The position numbers and the translations under genes were made by a program. A stretch of 64,000 nt of DNA, from positions 1 to 64,000 of the forward strand of contig NZ_JAPFQA010000017.1 in NCBI RefSeq assembly GCF_027563465.1, read 5' to 3'. Positions 27,705-36,282 of this stretch are shown in pieces. The notes under the pieces are model-generated. The model was not told the origin of the DNA. It searched no databases and saw only the letters and a program-made list of their open reading frames with translations. How positions within the stretch are numbered: position 1 is the first letter of the stretch; every line of letters begins with the position of its first letter. Source of the DNA: Mesorhizobium qingshengii. Lineage in GTDB: Bacteria; Pseudomonadota; Alphaproteobacteria; Rhizobiales; Rhizobiaceae.

Positions 27705-27907
27705 GCATGACCAATCCCGCAAAACGCAAATCGCGCTGGCCGGTCTGGGCCCGGCGCGGCCTGATGGAAAACATCGCCACGGCGCTGATCGCCATCGGCT
27801 TCCTGATGCTGTTCCAGCCCTTCGCGCTGTCGCTCTACACCTATTCCTTCATCACCATGCTCGCCGGCACCGTGATGTTCATCATCGTCTCGAAATTTCC
27901 GGAGTAG
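27701..27907 (+). CDS. small two-helix membrane protein of the importer operon
   Basis: A 68-residue protein with a basic N-terminus (KRKSRWPVWARRG) and two hydrophobic segments (NIATALIAIGFLMLFQPFALSLY and SFITMLAGTVMFIIVSKF). Its start overlaps the permease 2 stop (ATGA) and the ATPase start follows within 6 bp, so it is translated with the importer. The rhizobial glycerol ABC operon also has a tiny membrane gene (glpU) at this place, but the sequence here does not look like a clear GlpU. It may stabilise or regulate the permease complex; that is inference. Confidence 0.75.
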   Translation: MSMTNPAKRKSRWPVWARRGLMENIATALIAIGFLMLFQPFALSLYTYSFITMLAGTVMFIIVSKFPE

Positions 27908-27910
27908 GTG

Positions 27911-29023
27911 ATGGCCGAGATCCGCGTTCAGCATCTGAGAAAGGCCTTCGGCGATTTCGTAGCCGTGCAGGATTCCAACTTCGTCGTCGAGGATGGCGAG
28001 TTCTTCGTCATGCTCGGGCCGTCGGGCTGCGGCAAGACGACGACGCTGCGCATGATCGCCGGGCTCGAGCTGCCGACCGGCGGCGAGATCCTGCTCGGCG
28101 GCGAGGACGTTACCATGCGCCGCGCCCGCGAGCGCGACATCGCTTTCGTCTTCCAGCTGTTCGCGCTCTATCCGCACATGAACGTGCGCAAGAACATCGG
28201 CTTCCCCTTGCTGGCGCAAGGCATGCCTTCGGCCGAGATCCGCACCCGGGTCGAGGAGACGGCGAAGCTGTTGCGCATCGACCATCTGCTCAACAAATCC
28301 GTCTCCGGCCTTGCCGGCGGCGACCGCCAGCGGGTGGCGCTCGGCCGCGCCATCGTGCGGCGGCCAAAATGCTTCCTGATGGATGAACCGCTGGGGACCC
28401 TTGATACCGAATTCCGCGATTTGATGGTCCATGAGTTGCGCGAGTTGCACAACCGCATCCACGCCACCACCGTCTATGTCACGCATGACCAGATGGAAGC
28501 GATGTCGATGGCCGACAAGATCGCGGTGATGAACCATGGCGTCATCGAACAGTTCGGCACACCGCGCGAGATCTACGATCGTCCGGCAACCATGTTCGTC
28601 GCCGACTTCATCGGCTCGCCGCCGATGAATTTCCTGAGATTTGGCGGCGGATTGGCAAAGGGCGCCAGGGAAATCGTCGTCCAGGGCGCGAAAGTCGCGG
28701 TGCCGGAGGTGCGCGAGGATATCGCACCCGGCGACATGGCGCTCGGCATAAGGCCGGAACACATCCGCTTCGACGATGCCTCCAAGCTGCGCGGCGCCAT
28801 CTACGGCACCGAATATCTCGGCACCACCCAGATCGTCGCGGTGGAGACTGCGGACGGCATCATCAAGGCACGCGTGCCGGCCGAGATCCGCCTCGCCACC
28901 GGCGATCACGTCGGCCTGGCGCTGAGCAGCGCGCGCCTGTCGCTGTTCGAAAAGGGGTCCGGCCGCGCGGTGAGGACCGCGATCCACGATGTGGCATCGG
29001 AGCGGAGAGCACAGCATGGCTGA
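27911..29023 (+). CDS. ABC transporter ATPase with a divergent signature motif
   Basis: A UgpC/MalK-type nucleotide-binding subunit of 370 residues. Walker A is GPSGCGKTTTLRMIAGL, the Q-loop FVFQLFALYPHM and Walker B CFLMDEPLGTLD, with the switch His in YVTHDQMEAMSMADKIAVM. The ABC signature reads LAGGDRQRVALGRA rather than LSGGQ, and the D-loop is altered (GTLDTEF). A TOBE-like C-terminal domain follows residue 240. It is paired with a second ATPase having a normal LSGGE motif, so the importer probably uses an asymmetric ATPase heterodimer. The ATG at 27911 is preferred to the adjacent GTG. Confidence 0.9.
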   Translation: MAEIRVQHLRKAFGDFVAVQDSNFVVEDGEFFVMLGPSGCGKTTTLRMIAGLELPTGGEILLGGEDVTMRRARERDIAFVFQLFALYPHMNVRKNIGFPLLAQGMPSAEIRTRVEETAKLLRIDHLLNKSVSGLAGGDRQRVALGRAIVRRPKCFLMDEPLGTLDTEFRDLMVHELRELHNRIHATTVYVTHDQMEAMSMADKIAVMNHGVIEQFGTPREIYDRPATMFVADFIGSPPMNFLRFGGGLAKGAREIVVQGAKVAVPEVREDIAPGDMALGIRPEHIRFDDASKLRGAIYGTEYLGTTQIVAVETADGIIKARVPAEIRLATGDHVGLALSSARLSLFEKGSGRAVRTAIHDVASERRAQHG

Positions 29024-30029
29024 CGTGCACATCAGAAACGTGACCAAGAGTTTCGGCGACCATGTCGCCGTCAACGATCTCGACCTGCATATCGCCGACG
29101 GTGAATTCGTCGTGCTGCTTGGGCCGACCGGGGCGGGCAAGACGACGACGCTGCGGCTGATCGCCGGACTGGAGCGGCCGGATGCCGGCACGATTCGCAT
29201 TGGCGGCCACGATGCCACGACGCTGTCGCCCGCCGAGCGCGACACCGCTTTCGTGTTCCAGCAATATTCGCTCTATCCGCATCTGTCGGTGTTCGACAAT
29301 CTTGCCTTCCCGCTGCGCTCGCCGGCGCGGAAGATGCCGGAAGACCAGATTCGCCGCCGGGTCGAGGATGTGGCCAGGATGGTGCGCATCCATCACAAGC
29401 TCGCCAACCGCTCGACCAAACTTTCCGGTGGCGAAATGCAGCGCGTCGCCATCGGCCGCGCGCTGGTGCGCAAGCCGGCCATCTATCTGATGGACGAGCC
29501 GCTGTCGTCGCTCGATGCCAAGCTGCGCGCTGATCTGCGGCTCGAACTGAAGCGCATCCAGTCCGAACTCGGCGCCACCATGCTCTATGTCACGCACGAC
29601 CAGATCGAGGCGATGACCATGGCCGATCGCATCGGCATCCTCGCCGATGGCGTGCTGGTGCAGATCGGCACGCCGCGGACGATCTATTCCGAGCCGGCAA
29701 ACCTGCATGTCGCGGCGAGACTCGGCCAGCCGGCGATCAATCTGCTGCCGGCCGGTCTGCTTCCTGACGGCGGCGCGCCGGCAGGAACGAAGACAATCGG
29801 CGCGCGCACAGAACATCTGTCGATCGACAAGGCGATGAACGGCCATGCCGACGGCGTTGTCGACTGGGTCGAGCATCTCGGCGACCAGAACCACCTGCAT
29901 GTGACGGTGGGTTCCAAGAAGCTGGTGACGCTGACCGATCCCGACACGGATCTGGAACAGGGTGACAGAGTGATGATCCGCTACCGGTCGCCGCTCTATT
30001 TTGGCGCCGACGGACAACGGCTGATGTGA
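29016..30029 (+). CDS. ABC transporter ATPase, canonical subunit
   Basis: A MalK/UgpC-type ATPase of 337 residues from the ATG at 29016 (MADVHIRNVTKSFG), overlapping the previous stop by 8 bp. Motifs are Walker A GPTGAGKTTTLRLIAGL, Q-loop FVFQQYSLYPHLSV, signature LSGGEMQRVAIGRAL, Walker B YLMDEPLSSLDAKLR, and switch His TMLYVTHDQIEAMTMADRI. A TOBE-type C-terminal domain with RTEHLSID is present. With the preceding gene it would power the two permeases. Confidence 0.93.
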   Translation: MADVHIRNVTKSFGDHVAVNDLDLHIADGEFVVLLGPTGAGKTTTLRLIAGLERPDAGTIRIGGHDATTLSPAERDTAFVFQQYSLYPHLSVFDNLAFPLRSPARKMPEDQIRRRVEDVARMVRIHHKLANRSTKLSGGEMQRVAIGRALVRKPAIYLMDEPLSSLDAKLRADLRLELKRIQSELGATMLYVTHDQIEAMTMADRIGILADGVLVQIGTPRTIYSEPANLHVAARLGQPAINLLPAGLLPDGGAPAGTKTIGARTEHLSIDKAMNGHADGVVDWVEHLGDQNHLHVTVGSKKLVTLTDPDTDLEQGDRVMIRYRSPLYFGADGQRLM

Positions 30030-30104
30030 ATGGTTTTCGGTGTTTCCCTGCCAAGGGTCAACGCCGGCTCTGATCGACGATTGCGGATAGACTGGACGAA
30101 TTCG

Positions 30105-31748
30105 ATGAAGCACTTTTTCAATCGCAGGGAAACGATCGTCACGGAGGCGCTGGATGGCCTCCTGAGGACAATTGGCGCCGGCGACCTCGCGCGCCTGGAC
30201 GGCTATCCCGAGATCAAGGTCATCCTGCGCGCCGATTGGGACAGGACGAGAGTCAGCGTCGTTTCCGGCGGCGGCGCCGGGCATGAGCCGTCGCATGCCG
30301 GCTTCGTCGGCAAGGGCATGCTGACGGCGGCGGTCTCGGGCGAGATCTTTGCTTCGCCCAGCGTGGAGGCGGTGCTGGCGGCCATTCGCGCGGTCACCGG
30401 CCCGGCCGGTTGCCTGCTGATCGTCAAGAACTACACCGGCGACCGCCTCAATTTCGGCCTGGCCGCCGAGAAGGCGCGCGCCGAGGGTTTTCGTGTCGAG
30501 ATGGTGATTGTCGCGGACGACATAGCTTTGCCGGATATCAACCAGCCGCGCGGCGTTGCCGGCACCTTGTTCGTGCACAAGATATCAGGCCACCTGTCGG
30601 AAGCCGGCCACGCTCTGGCCGACATCGCGGCGGCGGCGCGGGCGGCGGCAACGGACATCGTTTCACTCGGCATGTCGCTGTCGTCCTGTTCGATCCCGGG
30701 CCAGCCGCATGAAGACAGGTTTGGCGCGGACGATGGCGAGCTCGGTCTCGGCATCCACGGCGAACCGGGTGTCGAGCGCATCGCCGTGCAAAGCGTCGAC
30801 AGGCTGGTCGCGATCATGGCGGAGCGCCTCGCGGCAGGGCTCGACCCGAAAGCCGGCTATGCCTTGCTGATCAACAATCTCGGTTCCGTACCACCGCTCG
30901 AAATGTCGCTTGTCGCCAATGCCGTGCTTGCCTCGCCGCTCGCTCGGACGGTCAAGCTGACGATCGGCCCCGGACCGCTGATGACGGCGCTCAACATGAA
31001 CGGCTTCTCACTGTCGCTGATCCGGCTCGATGCAGCGCGCGAGGCGGCGCTGCGCGCGCCGGTCGGCCCGCACGCCTGGATGCCGGCAAAGCCCGTTGTC
31101 GCGCCTTCCGTCATGCCGCTGGCGAAACCCGCAACCGAAAGCGCGGCGCGCAAGCCCAGCCAGGATGCACGCAGCAGGCGCCTTGTGGTCACCGTCTGCG
31201 ACAGGCTGATATCGCTCGAAGCCATTTTGAACGGGCTGGACGCCAAGGCTGGCGACGGCGACACCGGCTCGACGGTGGCGACCGGCGCACGCAGTGTCCT
31301 CGACCGGCTGGATACGCTGCCGCTTGCCGACCCTGCGGCAACCCTTGGCGCGATCGGCGACATTCTGAGCGCATCCATGGGCGGCTCCAGCGGGGTGCTG
31401 CTTTCGATCTTCTTCACGGCGGCGGCGCAGGCTCTGGACGGCGGTGCCGGTCTGGCCAAGGCGCTGCTCGCTGGCCTCGAACGGATGACCTTCTACGGCG
31501 GCGCGAGAATTGGCGATCGCACCATGGTCGATGCCCTGGAGCCAGCGCTCAAAGCGCTCCACGCCAAGGGGCTGGAGGAAGCGGCAACGGCGGCCCGCCG
31601 CGGTGCCGAGGCCACCGCCGCCATGGACAGGGCGAAGGCCGGGCGGTCAGCCTATGTCGGCGGCAAGCTGCAGGGCGTGGCCGACCCCGGTGCTCATGCC
31701 GTGGCCGAGGTCTTCGCGGCTGTGGCCGCACTGCATGCAGCGGCCTGA
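30105..31748 (+). CDS. fused dihydroxyacetone kinase (DhaK-DhaL domains)
   Basis: A cytoplasmic kinase of 547 residues, with the start at MKHFFNRRETIVTEALDG (30105). The N-terminal DhaK domain has the substrate loop GGGAGHEPSHAGFVGKGM and the covalent substrate-binding His218 in GLGIHGEPG. The C-terminal DhaL domain (from about residue 365) has the Mg-ATP-binding Asp motif LDAKAGDGDTGS and the SMGGSSGVLLS loop. Fused DhaK-DhaL proteins usually use ATP directly and include glycerone and erythrulose kinases, so this one may act on a different ketose from the split DhaKLM system beside it. It directly follows the importer ATPases. Confidence 0.9.
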   Translation: MKHFFNRRETIVTEALDGLLRTIGAGDLARLDGYPEIKVILRADWDRTRVSVVSGGGAGHEPSHAGFVGKGMLTAAVSGEIFASPSVEAVLAAIRAVTGPAGCLLIVKNYTGDRLNFGLAAEKARAEGFRVEMVIVADDIALPDINQPRGVAGTLFVHKISGHLSEAGHALADIAAAARAAATDIVSLGMSLSSCSIPGQPHEDRFGADDGELGLGIHGEPGVERIAVQSVDRLVAIMAERLAAGLDPKAGYALLINNLGSVPPLEMSLVANAVLASPLARTVKLTIGPGPLMTALNMNGFSLSLIRLDAAREAALRAPVGPHAWMPAKPVVAPSVMPLAKPATESAARKPSQDARSRRLVVTVCDRLISLEAILNGLDAKAGDGDTGSTVATGARSVLDRLDTLPLADPAATLGAIGDILSASMGGSSGVLLSIFFTAAAQALDGGAGLAKALLAGLERMTFYGGARIGDRTMVDALEPALKALHAKGLEEAATAARRGAEATAAMDRAKAGRSAYVGGKLQGVADPGAHAVAEVFAAVAALHAAA

Positions 31749-31820
31749 CGCATGCTTCAGTTGTCGAGTGACAGTTCTTTCGATACTGCCGGCGGGATGG
31801 AAACCGGGAATTGGGGCGAC

Positions 31821-32423
31821 ATGGCGAGGTTGAACCTTTCCAGGCTGATCACGGCAGCCGCGGACACGATTGCCGCTCATGCCGAGGAGTTGACGGCGCT
31901 CGACCAGGCGATCGGCGACGGCGACCATGGGCTGAACATGAAGCGTGGCTTCGAGGCCGTGCGTAGCGAGGCGGAAGCGTTTTCGGCCAAGCCGCTGCCC
32001 GAGGCCCTGAAAGCGATTGGCACCAAGCTGGTGATGACGGTCGGCGGCGCTTCAGGTCCCTTGTTCGGCACCCTTTTCATGGCGCTCGGCAAGGAAATTT
32101 CCAGTGCGCCCGATCGCGCCAATCTGACGGCGGCTTTTGGCAAGGCGATCGAAGCAGTGGCGGCGCGGGGCAAGTCGCAAGTCGGACAGAAGACAATGCT
32201 CGACGTGCTGCAGCCCGTACATGACGCTTTGCTGCAGGGAAAAACCCCCTCTGAAATCGCCGATATCGCCGACGCGGCCGCCGAGGCAACCGTGCCTATG
32301 AAGGCCCTGCGTGGCCGCGCCTCGTTCCTCGGCGACCGTTCGATCGGTCATATGGACGCCGGCGCGCGCTCAACCGCGCTGCTGGTGCGGACAGTGGCGA
32401 AAACCATCGGGGAAAGCGCATGA
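31821..32423 (+). CDS. dhaL: DhaL, ADP-binding subunit of PTS-dependent dihydroxyacetone kinase
   Basis: About 200 residues from the ATG at 31821 (MARLNLSRLITAAADTIAAH), preceded by a GGGGCGA site. Longer in-frame starts exist at 31752 and 31797. The nucleotide-binding Asp cluster is LDQAIGDGDHGLNMKRG, the glycine loop is TVGGASGPLFGTLFM, and LGDRSIGHMDAGARS closes the active site. In the PTS-dependent enzyme DhaL keeps ADP bound as a cofactor and is rephosphorylated by DhaM. It overlaps dhaM by 4 bp. Confidence 0.92.
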   Translation: MARLNLSRLITAAADTIAAHAEELTALDQAIGDGDHGLNMKRGFEAVRSEAEAFSAKPLPEALKAIGTKLVMTVGGASGPLFGTLFMALGKEISSAPDRANLTAAFGKAIEAVAARGKSQVGQKTMLDVLQPVHDALLQGKTPSEIADIADAAAEATVPMKALRGRASFLGDRSIGHMDAGARSTALLVRTVAKTIGESA

Positions 32424-32809
32424 GCAATGTCGGCATCGTCATCGTCTCGCATTCGCCACTGGTCGCCGAGGGCACGGCCGACATGGTGCGGCAGATGGTG
32501 GGCGACGAAGTGCCGCTTGCATGGTGCGGCGGAAACGGCCATGGCGGGCTCGGCACCAATGTCGAGGCGATCATGGGTGCCATCGACAAGGCCTGGTCTG
32601 AAGCCGGGGTCGCCATCCTGGTCGATCTCGGCGGTGCGGAGACCAACAGCGAAATGGCGGTGGAGATGATCGGCGAGCCGCGTTCGCAGAAGATCATCGT
32701 CTGCAACGCGCCGATCGTCGAAGGCGCGGTGATGGCCGCGACCGAGGCTTCCGGCGGCGCCTCGCTGAAGGAAGTGGTGGCGACGGCGCATGAATTGTCG
32801 CCGTCATGA
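32420..32809 (+). CDS. dhaM: DhaM, EIIA-type phosphotransfer subunit
   Basis: A 129-residue protein of the mannose EIIA-like fold, with MSNVGIVIVSHSPLVAEGTADMV placing the phosphorylated His at residue 11. It carries phosphate from HPr to the ADP on DhaL. Unlike E. coli DhaM, which has EIIA, HPr and truncated EI domains in one chain, this protein is only the EIIA domain; HPr and EI follow as separate genes. The start overlaps the dhaL stop (ATGA). Confidence 0.92.
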   Translation: MSNVGIVIVSHSPLVAEGTADMVRQMVGDEVPLAWCGGNGHGGLGTNVEAIMGAIDKAWSEAGVAILVDLGGAETNSEMAVEMIGEPRSQKIIVCNAPIVEGAVMAATEASGGASLKEVVATAHELSPS

Positions 32810-32830
32810 GCGAACGGGAATTTTGAAGAC

Positions 32831-33133
32831 ATGTCCGCATCCGCCGAAGCGAGCGTCCTGATCACCCACGAGGTGGGTCTGCACGCGCGTCCTTCGGTGA
32901 AGTTCACCAAGCTTGCCAAGACCTTCGCCGCCGACGTGGAAATAGCGCTGGCCGCCAACGGGCCATGGTTCGACGCCAAGAGCATCGTCAAGGTGATGGC
33001 GGCCAAGGCGCCGAAGGGCACGGTGCTGCATATCAGGGCCAGCGGCGATGGCGCCAATGATGCCGTCGACGCGCTGGCCGAGCTGGTGCGGCGCGATTTC
33101 GACGAAGGCGCGGACCATGTCCGGACCGCATAG
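32831..33133 (+). CDS. HPr phosphocarrier protein
   Basis: A phosphocarrier of 100 residues. The active-site His18 is in HEVGLHARPSVKFTKLA, and the regulatory-type Ser51 lies in DAKSIVKVMAAKAPKG, equivalent to Ser46 of other HPr proteins. It sits 21 bp after dhaM and overlaps the Enzyme I gene, so it is probably dedicated to the dihydroxyacetone pathway and distinct from the nitrogen-related NPr of rhizobia. Whether Ser51 is phosphorylated is unknown. Confidence 0.92.
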   Translation: MSASAEASVLITHEVGLHARPSVKFTKLAKTFAADVEIALAANGPWFDAKSIVKVMAAKAPKGTVLHIRASGDGANDAVDALAELVRRDFDEGADHVRTA

Positions 33134-34703
33134 GCTGCAGGGTATTTCGGCGTCGGCCGGTTATGCCGAAGGTCCGCTGTTCGACCTCGACCGGACTGCC
33201 GCCCACTACACTGCCAGGGCCACCGCCGCGGATGAAAAGGCTGCGCTCGAAGCCGCAATCGATGCCGCGACGGCTCGTCTCGCCGCATTGATCGAGACGG
33301 CTGACGGCGCCGCCGCCGACATTCTCGAATTCCAGATCGCCATGCTGGGGGATGATGCGTTGGGCAGGCCGGCCTTTGCCGCGATTCACGCCGGCCAACC
33401 TGCCGACAGGGCCTGGCGGCAGGCGCTCGACGCCGAAATCGCCGGCTACGATGCTTCCGACCAGGATTATTTCCGGGCGCGGGCGGCCGACATCCGAGAC
33501 ATCAGGGACCAGGTGCTGCAGGCGCTGACCGAGGATGGCGACGTCCTGGCACCGGCCGGCGCCATTCTCTACGGCGATGACATCGCGCCGACACGTTTTC
33601 TCGAAACCGACTGGAGTCGTGGTGGCGGCATCGCATTGAAGGCAGGCAGCACCGCCAGCCACGTCGCCATGCTGGCGCGGTCGCGTGGGGTGCCCATGGT
33701 TGTCGGGCTTGGTGCTTCGGCAGCCAAACTTGCCGGCACAGCGCTGCTCGACGCCGAGCACGGCGGGATCGTGCTGTCGCCCTCCAGGGCCGAGATCGAC
33801 GCCTTCCGCCAATCGTCCTCGTCATTCGCGGCGCGCCGCGACCTGGCCGGGACTTTCCTGGCCCGGCCGGCGATGACCAGGACCGGCACGGCGGTGCGCG
33901 TGCAAGTCAACATCGCCGACCCGTCCGATGTCGATGGCATCGACATCGCAACCTGCGACGGTGTCGGGCTGATGCGCACCGAATTCCTGTTCGGCAGGAC
34001 GCTGCCGGACGAGGAGACGCAGTATCGCGCCTATCGCAAGGTGCTGGAGTGGGCCGGCGAGAAGCCGGTGACGATCCGCACCGTCGATGCCGGCGGCGAC
34101 AAGCCGGTGCCTGGCTTCACAGTCGAGGAAGGCAATCCGTTCCTCGGCCTGCGCGGGATCAGGCTGTCGCTGGCGCGGCCTCAGGTGTTTCGTGTACAAA
34201 TCCGTGCGCTGCTGCGCGCCGCTGTCCACGGCAGCCTGAAGGTGATGTTCCCGATGATCGCCATTGTGGAGGAATACAGGCAGGCCGCGGCAATGTTCGC
34301 CGAGGAGCAGGCAACGCTCGCCGCGCGTGGCATCGCGCATGAAATGCCGCCGCTTGGCATCATGGTCGAGGTGCCGTCCGTGGCGATCGTGCCGGAGGCC
34401 TTTACCGAGGCCGCCTTCTTCTCGATCGGCTCCAATGACCTCACCCAGTATGTCATGGCGGCCGCCCGCGACAACGCTGCCGTGGCGCACCTCAATTCGG
34501 TCCGCCATCCGGCGGTGCTGCGGCTTGTCGCTGCCGTGGCCGCGTTTGGCCAGCGCCAAGGAATCCCGGTCAGCCTGTGCGGTGACGCTGGCGGCGATCC
34601 CGCCTCGATCCCGTCACTGCTCGAGGCCGGCCTGCGTGATCTTTCCGTCGCTCCGGCTCAACTCGCCATGGCCAAGGCGGCCATCGCGGACGTTTCAGTC
34701 TAG
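33117..34703 (+). CDS. ptsI: PTS Enzyme I (phosphoenolpyruvate-protein phosphotransferase)
   Basis: The first enzyme of the phosphorelay, moving phosphate from PEP to HPr; 528 residues from the ATG at 33117 (MSGPHRLQGISASAGYAEGPLF), overlapping the HPr stop by 17 bp. The active His182 lies in GSTASHVAMLARSRGVPMVVGLG. The PEP-binding barrel is complete: LMRTEFLFGRTLPDEETQ, IRTVDAGGDKPVPGF, LFFSIGSNDLTQYVMA-type sequence and the catalytic Cys488 in SLCGDAGGDP. It is therefore a full enzyme rather than the truncated EI domain found in E. coli DhaM. Confidence 0.93.
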   Translation: MSGPHRLQGISASAGYAEGPLFDLDRTAAHYTARATAADEKAALEAAIDAATARLAALIETADGAAADILEFQIAMLGDDALGRPAFAAIHAGQPADRAWRQALDAEIAGYDASDQDYFRARAADIRDIRDQVLQALTEDGDVLAPAGAILYGDDIAPTRFLETDWSRGGGIALKAGSTASHVAMLARSRGVPMVVGLGASAAKLAGTALLDAEHGGIVLSPSRAEIDAFRQSSSSFAARRDLAGTFLARPAMTRTGTAVRVQVNIADPSDVDGIDIATCDGVGLMRTEFLFGRTLPDEETQYRAYRKVLEWAGEKPVTIRTVDAGGDKPVPGFTVEEGNPFLGLRGIRLSLARPQVFRVQIRALLRAAVHGSLKVMFPMIAIVEEYRQAAAMFAEEQATLAARGIAHEMPPLGIMVEVPSVAIVPEAFTEAAFFSIGSNDLTQYVMAAARDNAAVAHLNSVRHPAVLRLVAAVAAFGQRQGIPVSLCGDAGGDPASIPSLLEAGLRDLSVAPAQLAMAKAAIADVSV

Positions 34704-34714
34704 GCTCGGCTGGC

Positions 34715-35137
34715 ATGATCGACAAGACACCTGAACCCGGTTCCGAAGAGGCGATCCGCGCCTACAAGACGATCCTGTCCCAGGTCATCGACCAGCGGCC
34801 GTCCGGCATGCGCCAGCGCCTTGCCGACGCGCTTGGCAAGCACCGCAGTTTCGTCACGCAGATTTCCAGCCCGGCCTATTCGATCCCGATTCCATCGAAA
34901 CATCTGCCTTCCATCTTCTCGGTCTGCCATTTCAGCCCGGCCGAGCGTGATCAGTTTCTCGCCGCCTATCACCAGGCGCATCCGGGCAAGATGTCTGTCG
35001 CGGCGGGCATGCGCAAGACGCGGCATGTTTCGCTGATCGTGCCGGATTTCGGCGACGACAAGCAGAACGCCGCGCTCGACAGGGCGGTCAATGATTTCAT
35101 CCAGAAGATCACCAGCATCACCGGCAAAGGCAGCTGA
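34715..35137 (+). CDS. small HTH-like protein of the dha operon
   Basis: A protein of 140 residues with no family firmly recognised. Residues about 30-75 (GMRQRLADALGKHRSFVTQISS, then SIPIPSKHLPSIFSVCHFS) read like a lambda-repressor-type helix-turn-helix. The part after residue 95 is charged and helical. It lies 11 bp after Enzyme I and 25 bp before dhaK, so it is surely co-transcribed. It could be the local regulator acting on the ACTAAACA sites, or a phosphorelay-responsive adaptor; both are guesses. Confidence 0.6.
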   Translation: MIDKTPEPGSEEAIRAYKTILSQVIDQRPSGMRQRLADALGKHRSFVTQISSPAYSIPIPSKHLPSIFSVCHFSPAERDQFLAAYHQAHPGKMSVAAGMRKTRHVSLIVPDFGDDKQNAALDRAVNDFIQKITSITGKGS

Positions 35138-35162
35138 TCGCCTATTTCGGGAGGAGACGGCC

Positions 35163-36149
35163 GTGAAGAAGTTTATCAATTCGGTGGACACGGTGCTGAC
35201 CGAGAGCCTCGACGGTTTCGTTGCCGCCCACGCCGACATCCTCGTGCTCGGCGACGGGCACAAATTCGTCCGCCGCAAGACCTTGCGGCCGGGCAAGGTG
35301 GCGCTGATCTCCGGTGGCGGCTCCGGCCACGAGCCGTTGCATGGCGGCTTTGTCGGCCACGGCATGCTGGACGCCGCCTGCCCCGGCCAGGTGTTCACCT
35401 CGCCGACGCCGGACCAGATGATGGCGGCGGCGGAGGCCGTCGATACCGGCGCCGGCTGCCTGTTCATCGTCAAGAACTACGAAGGCGACGTGATGAATTT
35501 CGACATGGCGGCCGAAATGTCGGAAGGCGTCCTGCAGGTGGTCACCAATGACGATGTCGCCGTCGAGAACTCGTCCTATACGACCGGCCGGCGCGGCGTC
35601 GCCGGCACGCTGGTGGTCGAGAAGATCGTCGGCGCCGCCGCCGAGCATGGCATGGCCTTGCCACGGCTGAAGGCGTTGGGCGATCGCGTCAACGGCGTGA
35701 CCCGCTCGATGGGCGTGGCGCTGACCAGTTGCACGGTGCCGGCCGCCGGCAAGCCAACCTTCGACATCGGCGACGGCGAAATGGAATTCGGCGTCGGCAT
35801 CCACGGCGAGCCCGGAAGGCGGCGCGACACGTTGAAAAGCGCCGACGTGATCGCGCAGGAGATTTGTGCCGCGATCCTGGGCGATCTGGGCGCCAGGGCG
35901 AAGGGCCCGGCGCTGCTGTTCGTCAACGGCTTCGGCGGCACGCCGCAGATGGAACTCTACCTGATGTACAACAGCGCCCGCCGGATTTTCGAGAAGCACG
36001 GCGTGACGATAACCCGCTCGCTGGTCGGCACCTATGTCACTTCACTCGACATGGCCGGCTGCTCGATCACGCTGACCATGCTCGATGACGAGACGACCGG
36101 CTGGTGGGATGCGCCCGTCCACACGTCGGCACTGCGCTGGGGCATGTAG
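35163..36149 (+). CDS. dhaK: DhaK, substrate-binding subunit of PTS-dependent dihydroxyacetone kinase
   Basis: A 328-residue stand-alone DhaK starting at a GTG (VKKFINSVDTVLTESLDGFV) with GGAGG 8 bp before it; the longer frame to 35091 has no such site. The substrate loop is GGGSGHEPLHGGFVGHGM (residues 51-68). The His that binds the ketose as a hemiaminal is H214 in GVGIHGEPG. It would pair with the split DhaL and DhaM proteins. It ends the operon, and a family B palindrome starts on its stop codon. Confidence 0.93.
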   Translation: MKKFINSVDTVLTESLDGFVAAHADILVLGDGHKFVRRKTLRPGKVALISGGGSGHEPLHGGFVGHGMLDAACPGQVFTSPTPDQMMAAAEAVDTGAGCLFIVKNYEGDVMNFDMAAEMSEGVLQVVTNDDVAVENSSYTTGRRGVAGTLVVEKIVGAAAEHGMALPRLKALGDRVNGVTRSMGVALTSCTVPAAGKPTFDIGDGEMEFGVGIHGEPGRRRDTLKSADVIAQEICAAILGDLGARAKGPALLFVNGFGGTPQMELYLMYNSARRIFEKHGVTITRSLVGTYVTSLDMAGCSITLTMLDDETTGWWDAPVHTSALRWGM

Positions 36150-36198
36150 AGCAATTCCAGGAAAAGCGTGCAGCGGTTTTCCGTCCGGAATTGCGTAA
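36149..36198. repeat. palindromic repeat, family B copy 2
   Basis: GAGCAATTCCAGGAAAAGCG...GGTTTTCCGTCC-GGAATTGC: perfect outer arms GCAATTCC / GGAATTGC and inner GGAAAA / TTTTCC. It begins on the TAG of dhaK and probably serves as the operon's 3' hairpin. Confidence 0.85.
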
Positions 36199-36282
36199 AG
36201 CAAATGACCAGGGCGCTGGCTTCCGCCGTGCTTTTCTGCAACCATCCTCGACAATCCCCTTATCCGTAACATTGTCCGGTTG

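Noticed and set aside
33117..34703. Enzyme I as the nitrogen-related PtsP
   Set aside because: PtsP carries an N-terminal GAF domain and is longer; this protein starts directly with the HPr-binding EI domain and is linked to HPr and dha genes.
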